Assembly (NCBI RefSeq): GCF_049943125.1
Contig: NZ_CP188040.1
Location: 496,001 to 560,000, forward strand
Direction of reading: 5' to 3'
Origin: JAEXZL01 sp049943125
Lineage (GTDB): Bacteria > Bacillota > Clostridia > Clostridiales > Clostridiaceae
Length of the DNA: 64,000 bases
Shown here: in pieces, positions 17,611-25,875 of the stretch
Position numbering within the stretch: position 1 is the first letter of the stretch
Layout of the letters: each line of letters opens with the position of its first letter
Translations under genes and position numbers: made by a program
Notes under the pieces: generated by a model
The model's input: only the letters and a program-made list of their open reading frames with translations
What the model was told of the DNA's origin: nothing
The model's database searches: none

Positions 17611-17645
17611 AAAAAATATAGGCCAGATTTAAGCCTGACCTATAT
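17611..17645 (-). terminator. Terminator of dnaE
   Basis: On the minus strand an ATATAGGTCAG / CTGGCCTATAT stem with one G-T wobble is followed by six T. It lies 17 bases after the dnaE stop codon and separates dnaE from the sugar island. Confidence 0.85.
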
Positions 17646-17661
17646 CGCTTCATTTATATAA

Positions 17662-18935
17662 TTAATTATCCTCTACTATCTTAACATTTTCTTCTCCGAA
17701 CTTCTCCTGGAGGAATTTAAAACCGTCCCCCTTCAAATCAAGCCACATATCTCTTCCTAATCGGAAGCTCTGCCTTTCCTTTGCTGCAAAAAGATATAGC
17801 GGTGTATCACCTCTATAGGGAGCTAGATATGGTCTTAAGGACCAGTTTACCTCCTTAGCTGTCTTGTTGTCAGAAACTCTTATAAATACCTTAGAGGAGT
17901 TAAGCTTTTCCAAAGGCTGTATATCCTCACAGATAACCTTAGGTGCTTCATCCTCTCTGATACTCATCTTTCCTCGTACTACAATAAGCTGATCTATCTC
18001 AATCATGTAATTGACCTTTTCAAGAGTATTAGGAAAGACTATAAGCTCTATGGTGCCTGTTAGATCCTCCAGCTTTACAAAGGCCATGATTTTATTATTT
18101 TTTGTGACCTTTCGGCTCACCTCAGTTATTATTCCACCTATAATTACTCTTTCTCCGTCCTCTACTCCTACTGATGGCTTCATGATAATCTCTGCTGCTG
18201 GGTCATGTGCCATGGCTTCCTCTTCCAGGGTTTCTTGTGAGCTCATTATTTCCTCCACACTCATGGAGGTCTGGCTCTTTAAGCTAGCCTTATATTCATC
18301 TAAGGGATGACCAGTAAGATAAAGACCTGTCATTTCCTTTTCCATGGCCAAGAGATACTTCTTATCAAACTCCTTGATTCTAGGATACTGTATTTCTGGC
18401 ACCTCCACCATGGCTCCTGCATCTAGGCCTCCAAAAAGACTTAACTGACCATCTATGTTCTTTTTCTTCTGGCTGGCTGCTCCATCTAATAGCTTTTCAT
18501 GTACTGCCAGCTTCTGAGACCTATACCCATTTAGCTTATCAAAGGCACCAGCCTTGATTAAGCTCTCTACGGCTCTTTTATTAATTGTGCCTGGGTCAAC
18601 CTTATTGCAGAAATCTGAAAGACTTGTAAATTCGCCTTTTTCTTCTCTGGCCTTTACAATTCCCTCTATAACATTCATTCCCACATTCTTTATAGCAGCC
18701 ATACCAAAGCGAATAGTATCTCCCTTAACAGTAAACTTCGAGAAGCTTTCATTTATGTCTGGAGTCAGTACCTGTATCCCCAGGCTTTCAGCAAAGTGAA
18801 TATAGAAGGCTACCTTCTCACTGCTTCCCATAATACTATTAAGCATAGCAGCTATAAATTCCACAGGATAATATCTCATTAAATAAGCTGTCTGGAACCC
18901 CACCACAGCATAGGCTGCGGCATGAGACTTGTTGA
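17662..18935 (-). CDS. dnaE: DNA polymerase III alpha subunit DnaE, exon 3
   Basis: This is the C-terminal part of the replicative polymerase subunit. The exon starts with TC, completing the Phe codon begun in exon 2, and continues NKSHAAAYAVVGFQTAYLM, a motif conserved in all DnaE proteins. It contains the end of the fingers region, the helix-hairpin-helix part (GTINKRAVESLIKAGAFD), and a C-terminal OB-fold nucleic-acid-binding domain (VIIGGIITEVSRKVTKNNK onward). The frame is continuous with exons 1 and 2 only after removal of both introns: 2083 + 240 + 1274 bases give exactly 1199 codons including stop. Read alone, it would look like a truncated gene. Confidence 0.95.
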
Positions 18936-19274
18936 CGATTTGTTATGATAGGGCTCTTTATCCCTATCTCTTTATATTTCTATAAAGTATCGGACTATTT
19001 CATTACCCACAAAGTGGGTACAGGGCACTCGTGGAGAGAATTATTACTAGGCTGTTCATCTCTCTAGTCTCTGAACCTTTATCCCTACACTCTAAGCCTT
19101 TCAGGATACTTGGCTGCAGATTAACCAATCCTTAAACTTTTTACTATATCAAGAACATTACCTCTTGCCCCTATATCTATTACTAGTATAGGTTAGTATT
19201 TAAGGCTCTAAGGCTTTCCCTGCAATTCACCCTGTTTTCATTGCTAATCACTTAGCAATGGCACTCAATTCTAA
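18936..19274 (-). mobile_element. Group I intron without ORF, dnaE intron 2
   Basis: This is a 339-nt self-splicing ribozyme. The core elements appear in order: P (AATTGCAGGGAA, 19227-19216), Q (AATCTGCAGCCAAG, 19122-19109), R (GTTCAGAGACTAGA, 19076-19063) and S (AATGAAATAGTCCGA, 19004-18990). P and Q form P4 (TGCAG/CTGCA); R and S form P7 (GACTA/TAGTC). P1 pairs exon GCAU with intron GUGC, with the U-G pair exactly at the splice site, extended by UUA/UGA. P10 pairs intron UUGA with UCAA, the first bases of exon 3. The last intron base is G, as required. A perfect hairpin near the 5' end fits P2. No protein is encoded, so splicing needs only the RNA and perhaps host proteins. Confidence 0.93.
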
Positions 19275-19514
19275 ATGCGTAACTAGCAAAATCCATCATT
19301 TGGTCAAATATTTTATTTGCCACTTCTTCGGATATGCCATTTCTCAGACAGCCTGGAACAATTACATTACCTTCCTCATCCTCAACACCATAGATGAAGT
19401 TCTTTCGTTCCTCTTCCATGACCTTATGCTTCTTCTTGGACATGGCTCTTCTTACTAAGTCACTTCTTCCCAGAGAATAACCACCTAAATCTCGAACAAT
19501 CTGCATTACCTGTT
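19275..19514 (-). CDS. dnaE: DNA polymerase III alpha subunit DnaE, exon 2
   Basis: This 240-base exon lies between a group II and a group I intron. It encodes 79 full codons plus split codons at both ends. Joined to exon 1 it reads VYQ-E-QVMQIVRDLGGYSLG, the conserved YQEQVM motif of the polymerase; at the other end it reads MMDFASYA-F and continues into NKSH. RRAMSKKKHKVMEEE in the middle is the family's conserved basic stretch in the fingers region. Both ends are therefore fixed by protein conservation and by intron structure. The exon has no start codon of its own. Confidence 0.95.
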
Positions 19515-19560
19515 ATAGTGATAGGTAAAAATCGTCTTCGTCTTAACGGTCAGCGATTTT
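19515..19560 (-). ncRNA. Domain VI of the group II intron and 3' splice site
   Basis: UCG and CGA with flanking A and U runs form a stem capped by a loop of about 19 bases, and GG/CC closes its base. An A between the U run and CC is left unpaired and is the candidate branch-point adenosine for lariat formation. The intron ends CACUAU directly before the exon sequence AACAG. Which adenosine is used was not tested. Confidence 0.65.
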
Positions 19561-19571
19561 TTTCCCCCACT

Positions 19572-20549
19572 TCACACCGTACGTGCGACTTTCATCGCAT
19601 ACGGCGTTCCATCCTTAGAACATATGATATCCATTCTATTTCTTTTTCTCTTAAGGTAAATTGTTGCATCAACATACATATAGTCGTAAAGCATTCGAGA
19701 AAACTTTTTTCCTCCAAGGAAATAAAATATATTATTTCCATTAGGAGTTTTCGTTTTACTCTTATAAAGCCTTATATGACTTACGCCAATATAATTTTTA
19801 ATATCCTCAAGGAGTTCCCTGCCACCAACAAAGCCACATCTAGCTCTAGTTATATTAGTTATACCATCACCATCAAATACACCTCTAATAAAGTGTCTCT
19901 TTAAATTATCCGGGATTGCTATTGGAAATTTCTCTTTACCAGTTTTATTTGGCATAACTCCAAGATTTATAAGTGCTTCACACATATGCCTAGACGTTAA
20001 ACTTATATAATATGATGGATGAGTTCCATCCTTTATTTTAGTTTTATTCTTCGAACCTATAGCTTCGATAAATTTATCTATTAACTCTCTATCTCTTAAG
20101 GCTATATGTATCTTAATGCTATACTGATTATTTATAATGCTTATATTTCCATCAGCCATAAGCCATCCTAAAAAATATGCTTTTTCTTCAGTGTCTATTT
20201 TATTAAAAAAAGTTTCATTTTTAATCATTGACTTGGGACCTCGATGATTCAACTTAATATTATTATTCTTTAATAAATAAGCTGATATTCCTTTAGGTAA
20301 CTTCAACATAATATCTATTTCTGTTGAATATATACCTTGAGAATATAATGATATAATCTTATCTATTATTTCTTGAGAATAAATCCTGTTGTAATATCCC
20401 CCATCCCTAATAAATATTCCATTATCTTTTAGCCACTTCCTAATTGTAGCTTCATTAGGTCCCAATATTGAACTGATTACTTGGGCTGAATTACCTTTTT
20501 CATATAATTCTATAGCCATACTAATATAAGACTTATCATACCTTTTCAA
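19572..20549 (-). CDS. LAGLIDADG homing endonuclease encoded in the group II intron
   Basis: The probable start is TTG (LKRYDKSYISMAIELYEKGN), because AGAGGGTGA lies about five bases upstream; 325 residues follow. Two LAGLIDADG helices are present, YFLGWLMADG (125-134) and FIRGVFDGDG (220-229), each ending in the metal-binding Asp, so the protein is a two-motif monomer that could cut DNA without a partner. Residues 1-50 contain a resolvase-like helix-turn-helix (SAQVISSILGPNEATIRKWL). Such enzymes cut intronless alleles and provoke copying of the intron; some act as maturases. The last eleven residues (TPYAMKVARTV) are encoded by domain V of the ribozyme, and the TGA stop begins on its final base. 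There is no reverse transcriptase motif. Confidence 0.92.
   Translation of the reverse strand: MKRYDKSYISMAIELYEKGNSAQVISSILGPNEATIRKWLKDNGIFIRDGGYYNRIYSQEIIDKIISLYSQGIYSTEIDIMLKLPKGISAYLLKNNNIKLNHRGPKSMIKNETFFNKIDTEEKAYFLGWLMADGNISIINNQYSIKIHIALRDRELIDKFIEAIGSKNKTKIKDGTHPSYYISLTSRHMCEALINLGVMPNKTGKEKFPIAIPDNLKRHFIRGVFDGDGITNITRARCGFVGGRELLEDIKNYIGVSHIRLYKSKTKTPNGNNIFYFLGGKKFSRMLYDYMYVDATIYLKRKRNRMDIICSKDGTPYAMKVARTV
19574..19607 (-). ncRNA. Domain V of the group II intron (catalytic hairpin)
   Basis: The element is exactly 34 nt long: a 9-bp lower stem (ACGCCGUAU / GUACGGUGU), a two-base AC bulge on the 3' side, a 5-bp upper stem (GCGAU/GUCGC) and a GAAA tetraloop. This is the canonical architecture of the metal-binding catalytic centre. 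The triad position reads CGC rather than the more common AGC. The whole element is also protein-coding. Confidence 0.95.
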
Positions 20550-21226
20550 ATTAATCACCCTCTTGTATATATTTTCTCCATATACACAAGAATTATACAA
20601 ACATACGTTCTAAAAACTATGCCCCTTTGCTCTGTAGCTATTAAGCTACTTCATCACTACTACGGGCTGCTGCCCCTGAAATTCATAGAGCATTTCCTCC
20701 CTATTAGACACTTCTGGATTGCCCTCCATTAACATTGTCTTTTCAGGTTCAAACGTTCCATCTGTTGTAGCCTTACATTCTTTGCCACAGCATGCTTCAG
20801 AATATATCAGTCTTCCTTAGCTCATGGGGTCAAATGCCAAGGACAATTGCCTATATATAGACAACTGCAGATTCTATAACCAAGAAATAAAATCCGCTAC
20901 TGATCCGATATTCATCGGAGAGTATCTTTTATTCGATACCCTATGGTATATATTCCTTGAAGCTTCCTTATAGTATGCATAGCAAACTTATGGCCTCCCA
21001 ATTACTTCTCTAACCGCTTTTCAGGTCTGATTTTCATTGTCTTTACCGTGCTTCATACAATATAACAGGCAAGTTATACCGCATGACGGAGTTTTAGAGA
21101 GAGACTTTACCCTAAGTCTCTGCAGGTTCTTCCCCCTGCTCCTCCAACAGATAGTTAGGATTATTTTATCCCCTTCAGCTTTACACTGAGATTTCTCTCA
21201 ATAATTAACTGAAGAACGTTTCGCAC

Positions 21227-23309
21227 CTTGGTAAACCATAACTCCATAGGTAACATTCAAAATATGTTCAAGCTCCGGTGTTAGATATTCTACCTTCTCT
21301 GGGTTTCGTTTATTTTCAATATATCGCGGTATTTCTGCCATTGGACCTGGTCTATAAAGACTGATTCCAGCGATGATATCCTCTAAGGAGTCAGGCTTTA
21401 GCTCCTTCATGAAGGAGGTCATTCCTGCTGATTCCAGCTGGAAGACTCCCACGGTCTTTCCATCACCAAGCATTTTATAGACTTCTCTATCATCATAATC
21501 GAGAGAATCAATGTCAATTTCTACTCCTCTATTCTCTCTAATCATATCCACTGCATCCTTCATAACTGTTAAGGTACGAAGTCCGAGGAAATCCATCTTC
21601 AGGAGTCCAAGCTCTTCTAGAGTTCCCATGGTAAACTGTGTTACTATCATTTCTTCATTTCTCTGCAGTGGTACATACTCTACTAAAGGCTTCGAAGCAA
21701 TAACTACACCGGCAGCATGGGTAGAGGAATGTCTAGGCAGACCTTCTAAAGCCCTACTTACATCTATAAGCTCCTGTACCCTCGGCTCTTCATCGTAAGC
21801 CTTCTTCAGCTCAGGATTCATTTCCAAAGCCTTATCTATGGTGATATTGAGCACTGTAGGTATCATTTTTGCAATCCTATCAACCTCTCCATAGGAATAG
21901 CTCATAGCTCTTCCCACGTCTCTTATACAGGCTCTCGCTGCCATGGTACCAAAGGTAATTATCTGTGATACATTACTCTCACCATATTTACCTACAACAT
22001 AATCTATTACTTCTGGCCTTCTTTCATAGCAGAAATCCGAATCTATATCAGGCATACTAACTCTTTCCGGATTTAAAAATCTTTCAAAGATCAAACTATA
22101 TTCAATAGGATCAATTTTTGTTATACCTAAGGCATAGGCTACAATAGCACCAGCCGCCGATCCACGGCCAGGTCCAGTAGGTATGCCATTTTCATTGGCA
22201 AACCGTATGAAATCCCATACGATTAGGAAGTAATCCACATAGCCCATCTGTTTTATTATGTTCAGCTCATATTCTAGCCTTTCTAGTATATGAGCTGCTT
22301 CCTCTGAAGACGCTGCCAGAGCCTTGGCTTCTTCTAGGGAGAAGGTCTCCCCCCTGAGAGGCTCAAATATTGAATATCTTTCTATTACTCCTTTGTAGCA
22401 TACCTCTCTTAAATACTCATAGGAATCTGTTCCCTCTGGAAGAGGAAACTTAGGAAGCTTTGATACGTGGAATTCATAATCAAAGCTACACTCCTCTGCT
22501 ATTTTTTGAGTATTTTCCAGTGCTTCTGGAATGTAGGAGAATAGCTCCCACATTTCCTCTGGAGACTTTAGATAAAACTGATCGGAAGGATATCTCATTC
22601 TATTTTCTTCTTCTATTGTCTTACCTGTTTGTATGCAGAGGAGAATATCATGGGATACATTATCCTCCTGCCTGATGTAGTGAACATCATTGGTGGCTAC
22701 GAGAGGTATATCCAGCTCCTTGGAGAACTCAATTAGTACTTTATTTACCTTCCTCTGAGCCTCAACACCATGGTCCTGGAGCTCAAGATAAAAGCCTTCA
22801 GTAAAGATATCCTTATATAATAAAGCTGCACCCTTTGCCTTTTCTATACTACCTCTGTTTATGTAGCTCTGCACCTCTCCACCGAGACAGGCACTTAAGG
22901 CAATTAAACCACTGCTGTGTTCTCTCAGGAACTCATGGTCAACCCTCGGCTTATAATAGAATCCATCTATAGAAGCCTTACTTACTATCTTCATTAGATT
23001 CTCATAGCCCTGATTATTTTTAACCAGCAGTACCAAATGATATGTTTCGTTATCCTTATCATTGGCATCCTTCTTATAAAGAGATTTAGCAGCCACATAT
23101 ATTTCACAGCCTAAAATCGGCTTTATTCCCTGGGCTTTTGCTTCCTTATAGAAGTCTACACAGCCATACATCACTCCATGATCTGTTATGGCTATGCTCT
23201 CCATCCCCAGCTCCTTTGCTCTCTCTATGAGCTTAGATATCTTTCCTGAGCCATCTAGAAGAGAATATTCTGTGTGGAGATGAAGATGAGTGAACTTTTT
23301 ATCCCTCAA
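21227..23309 (-). CDS. dnaE: DNA polymerase III alpha subunit DnaE, exon 1
   Basis: This is the main catalytic part of the chromosomal replicase. It starts at TTG with AAGGAG and suitable spacing. The PHP domain (FTHLHLHTEYSLLDG, ITDHGVMYGC) occupies residues 1-280. GPGRGSAAGA (379-388) and PDIDSDF (420-426) belong to the palm; the two Asp residues of the latter and Asp573 in KMDFLG form the catalytic triad. The thumb and fingers follow. The exon ends one base into codon 695 after GVMVYQ. If intron 1 were not removed, translation would add only GAKRSSVNY and stop, giving a protein without fingers completion or OB fold. Active splicing is thus needed for an essential protein. Confidence 0.96.
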
Positions 23310-23563
23310 GAAATCACTCCTTTCAATAAAATAGTACTAATAAATCATAGTACTGTTAAATACATTTATATATCAATTATTATATACCTATTATAAGACT
23401 TATTAAGGTAATTTGCATTATTTATCCTTTACTCAGATTAAAACCAAAAACTACTATAACCACTAACATTTAAAAAATTATACACTTTTTATTAACATTA
23501 TGCTATAATTTAACATTATTAAGGTTTAGTGTAAAACACTATAATTTAAAAAGGTGAGATTTT

Positions 23564-24178
23564 ATGAAGGTAGAAAAAAATATATACATTGTCTTCTCTG
23601 AGACAAAGACAACTATGGGCAAGCTTATAAGAAGATTAACTCATAATAAGTATAACCATGTTTCTATATCCACAGACAGAGAGCTTTCTGTAATGTATTC
23701 CTTCGGAAGATATCATATTAATTCTCCCTTAGCTGGAGGATTCATTGTAGAAAATCCCGCTAGATACCTAATTATGGGCGAGGATGTTAACATAAAGGTA
23801 TGCCAACTAGCTTTAGATGAATTATCCTATGCAAGGTTTCAAAAAAAGCTCATGGCTTTTGTAGAAGACAAGCATACTAAAATATATAATAGCTTTAGTG
23901 CTATATCTTCACTGTTTCATAAAAGGATCAATATTGAAGATGCCTATACCTGTTTAGATTTTACTACCTCTATGTTAGACATAGATGGAGTTTACAACAT
24001 AAAAGAATTAGAATACAAGCTAAATAGAAATGTTATATATGAGGGAAGCTTTAAAGAATATATAGAAGAGGTACTCTCCCCGGAGGATGATTTCTTCAGA
24101 AAGCAAAATGCACTTACAGTTGTATTAAGTACCCTAGGGCACTTCAGAAAACTATTCATACGTTATATAAGATATTAA
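23564..24178 (+). CDS. Putative permuted papain-fold (NlpC/P60-like) protein
   Basis: The protein has 204 residues and no signal peptide. A His in YNHVSIS (about residue 33) precedes a Cys in DAYTCLDFTTSML (about residue 127). This reversed His-before-Cys order is that of circularly permuted papain-like enzymes (YiiX/LRAT-like group), which include amidases and lipid-modifying hydrolases. The start has AAGGTGA upstream. It is monocistronic, on the opposite strand to dnaE and pgmB. The family assignment rests on this motif pair and is tentative. Confidence 0.5.
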   Translation: MKVEKNIYIVFSETKTTMGKLIRRLTHNKYNHVSISTDRELSVMYSFGRYHINSPLAGGFIVENPARYLIMGEDVNIKVCQLALDELSYARFQKKLMAFVEDKHTKIYNSFSAISSLFHKRINIEDAYTCLDFTTSMLDIDGVYNIKELEYKLNRNVIYEGSFKEYIEEVLSPEDDFFRKQNALTVVLSTLGHFRKLFIRYIRY

Positions 24179-24180
24179 AT

Positions 24181-24224
24181 AAAAAATCACAGCTTTGAAA
24201 ATTCTTAAGCTGTGATTTTTTATT
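24181..24224. terminator. Bidirectional terminator between the papain-fold gene and pgmB
   Basis: A long perfect stem built on AAATCACAGCTT and AAGCTGTGATTT is flanked by A and T runs. It ends transcription from both convergent genes. Confidence 0.9.
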
Positions 24225-24245
24225 TATATAAAATTGAATTTATAC

Positions 24246-24893
24246 TTAAAATTCCAGAACCTTTAGGCTTGCTTCCTGAAAGCCTGGAACCACCTTATCT
24301 GCTTCTTTAAGAATCGATGGCTCTCCAATACCTATAGCTCTCATACCAGCTCTTTTTGCTGCCTCTATCCCTGCCTCTGCATCCTCAAATACAACACAAG
24401 CTGAAGGGCTTACACCAAGCTCCTTAGCTCCTAAGAGAAACACCTCTGGGTCAGGCTTTGCCTTGGACACTTTATTTCCATCAACAATTGCATCAAAATA
24501 AGGTACAAGCTTTAAATTTTCTAATATAATCATAGAATTTTTAGAGGCTGAACCAAGGGCAATTTTAATATCATTATTCCTTAAAGTAGTTAAAAACTCC
24601 TTAACTCCCGGGAGAATCTCATCCTCCTTAAGCTTTGTAATATAATCTACATACCACTGGTTCTTTTTAGCAGCCATCTCTTCCTTCTCTTCATCACTAG
24701 CAGCTATTCCACCTATAGAAAGCAATATATCTAAAGAAGCCATTCTGCTTACACCCTTTAATCTCTCATTATCCTCTTCTGTAAACTGAAAGCCTAATTC
24801 ATCGGCTAACCTCTTCCAGGCTAAATAATGATATTTAGCAGTATCGACAATAACCCCATCTAAATCAAATAAACACGCCTTAATGTTCACCAT
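24246..24893 (-). CDS. pgmB: Beta-phosphoglucomutase
   Basis: It interconverts beta-glucose 1-phosphate and glucose 6-phosphate, a step after phosphorolysis of disaccharides. It is a HAD-superfamily protein: the nucleophile Asp is in FDLDGVIVDTAKYHY, the cap domain has LKGVSRMASLDILL, and the later motifs are ALGSASKNS, KAKPDPEVFLLG and VFEDAEAGIEAA. These features and the 215-residue length fit the mutase rather than a phosphatase. AAGGAG supports the start. It lies just downstream of whiA and is probably co-transcribed with it. No matching disaccharide phosphorylase gene is in the window. Confidence 0.92.
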   Translation of the reverse strand: MVNIKACLFDLDGVIVDTAKYHYLAWKRLADELGFQFTEEDNERLKGVSRMASLDILLSIGGIAASDEEKEEMAAKKNQWYVDYITKLKEDEILPGVKEFLTTLRNNDIKIALGSASKNSMIILENLKLVPYFDAIVDGNKVSKAKPDPEVFLLGAKELGVSPSACVVFEDAEAGIEAAKRAGMRAIGIGEPSILKEADKVVPGFQEASLKVLEF

Positions 24894-24914
24894 AGTAATC
24901 TTCTCCTTATGTTT

Positions 24915-25859
24915 TTAACTTTTTCTAAGCTCCTCAGCTATTTTCTCTATTTTTCTAAGCCTATGATTAATTCCCGACTTCCCTACAGGAGGATTAAGCA
25001 TTTCGCCCAGCTCCTTTAAAGACTCATCAGGATAATTTAATCTTAACTCGGCTATTTCTCGTAAATTTTTGGGAAGCCTTGCTAGACCTATCTCTCTTTG
25101 AATGAGCTTTATGCTCTCCACCTGTCTTATAGCTGCATTAACAGTTTTACTTAAATTAGCAGTTTCACAGTTAACCAGGCGGTTAACATTATTTCTCATT
25201 TCCTTCATTATTCTTATATTCTCTAGCTCCAAGAGAGAGGAATGTGCCCCAATAATATTTAATAGATCTACAATCTGCTCTCCTTCTTTTATATATACGA
25301 TATAGCTGCTTTTTCTCTGAATAACCTTAGAATTAAGCCCGAAGCTATTAATAAGCTGAGATAAATCCTCGGCATATTCGTTATTATGAGTTACAAACTC
25401 TAGATGATAGGTTTTTTCAGGATTGCTGATGCTTCCACCACCAATAAAGGCCCCTCTTACATATAGCTTTTTACAGTCTTCATTTATTAAAAGCCTCTTA
25501 TTTATCCTATAATCCAGAGATAAAAGATTATCCTCTTCAACTAATATCCCTGCCTCTAATAAAAGCTGCCTAACTCCCATATTTTCTTCTATCAATACAA
25601 TATAAAGATTGTTCTTTTTTAAGGAATTACTCTTTTTAACCATTAGCTTAGCATGAATATTAAAATGTTCCTTTAACAAAGAAAATATCATCCTAGCACT
25701 GGCAGGATTTTCAGTGGTCACCCTAAAATTAAGAACCTTTCCACTAAAGGAAAGAGTCCCACTTACCTTCATTATAGCTGATATAGCTGCTAAAGCTTCT
25801 TCTTTAGTTAAACCCGTATGTCTGCAAATTTCTCCTTTAACTTTAGATGAAAATGACAT
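24915..25859 (-). CDS. whiA: DNA-binding protein WhiA
   Basis: WhiA is a widely conserved Gram-positive DNA-binding protein linked to cell division and chromosome segregation. The N-terminal part (about 1-200) is a degenerate LAGLIDADG fold that has lost nuclease activity (VRGAFIGGGSISNPEKTYHL). The C-terminal part is a helix-turn-helix (LPKNLREIAELRLNYPDESL followed by KELGEMLNPPVGKSGINHRL). The length of 314 residues is normal. AAGGAGG precedes the ATG. It is the last of the conserved rapZ-yvcK-whiA cluster. Confidence 0.95.
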   Translation of the reverse strand: MSFSSKVKGEICRHTGLTKEEALAAISAIMKVSGTLSFSGKVLNFRVTTENPASARMIFSLLKEHFNIHAKLMVKKSNSLKKNNLYIVLIEENMGVRQLLLEAGILVEEDNLLSLDYRINKRLLINEDCKKLYVRGAFIGGGSISNPEKTYHLEFVTHNNEYAEDLSQLINSFGLNSKVIQRKSSYIVYIKEGEQIVDLLNIIGAHSSLLELENIRIMKEMRNNVNRLVNCETANLSKTVNAAIRQVESIKLIQREIGLARLPKNLREIAELRLNYPDESLKELGEMLNPPVGKSGINHRLRKIEKIAEELRKS

Positions 25860-25875
25860 AGGTCCTCCTTCCTCA

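Larger units (their letters stand above)
19515..21226 (-). mobile_element. Group II intron encoding a LAGLIDADG endonuclease, dnaE intron 1
   Basis: This is a 1712-nt ribozyme. It begins with GUGCG and ends in AU, as group II introns do. EBS1 (CUUGGU, 20884-20879) pairs perfectly with the last six bases of exon 1 (ACCAAG). EBS2 (ACCAUA, 20947-20942) pairs with UAUGGU eight bases further upstream. Domain V (19607-19574) and a domain VI-like stem close the 3' end. The region near 20690-20640 (AGCAGCCCGUAGUAGUGAUG) matches the part that usually lies just before the intron ORF. The ORF position, domain IV, is occupied by a homing endonuclease gene; no reverse transcriptase or maturase X domain is present. 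Splicing joins CAAG to AACAG and restores Gln-Glu-Gln of DnaE. Confidence 0.93.

Noticed and set aside
19258..19904. Plus-strand frames across the introns
   Set aside because: They lie antisense to exon 2 and the endonuclease gene and have no ribosome binding sites.
19515..21226. Interpretation of intron 1 as an intein or a group I intron
   Set aside because: Stop codons follow within nine codons of exon 1, so it is not an intein. GUGCG/AU ends, domain V and EBS/IBS pairings identify group II even though LAGLIDADG genes are usual in group I introns.
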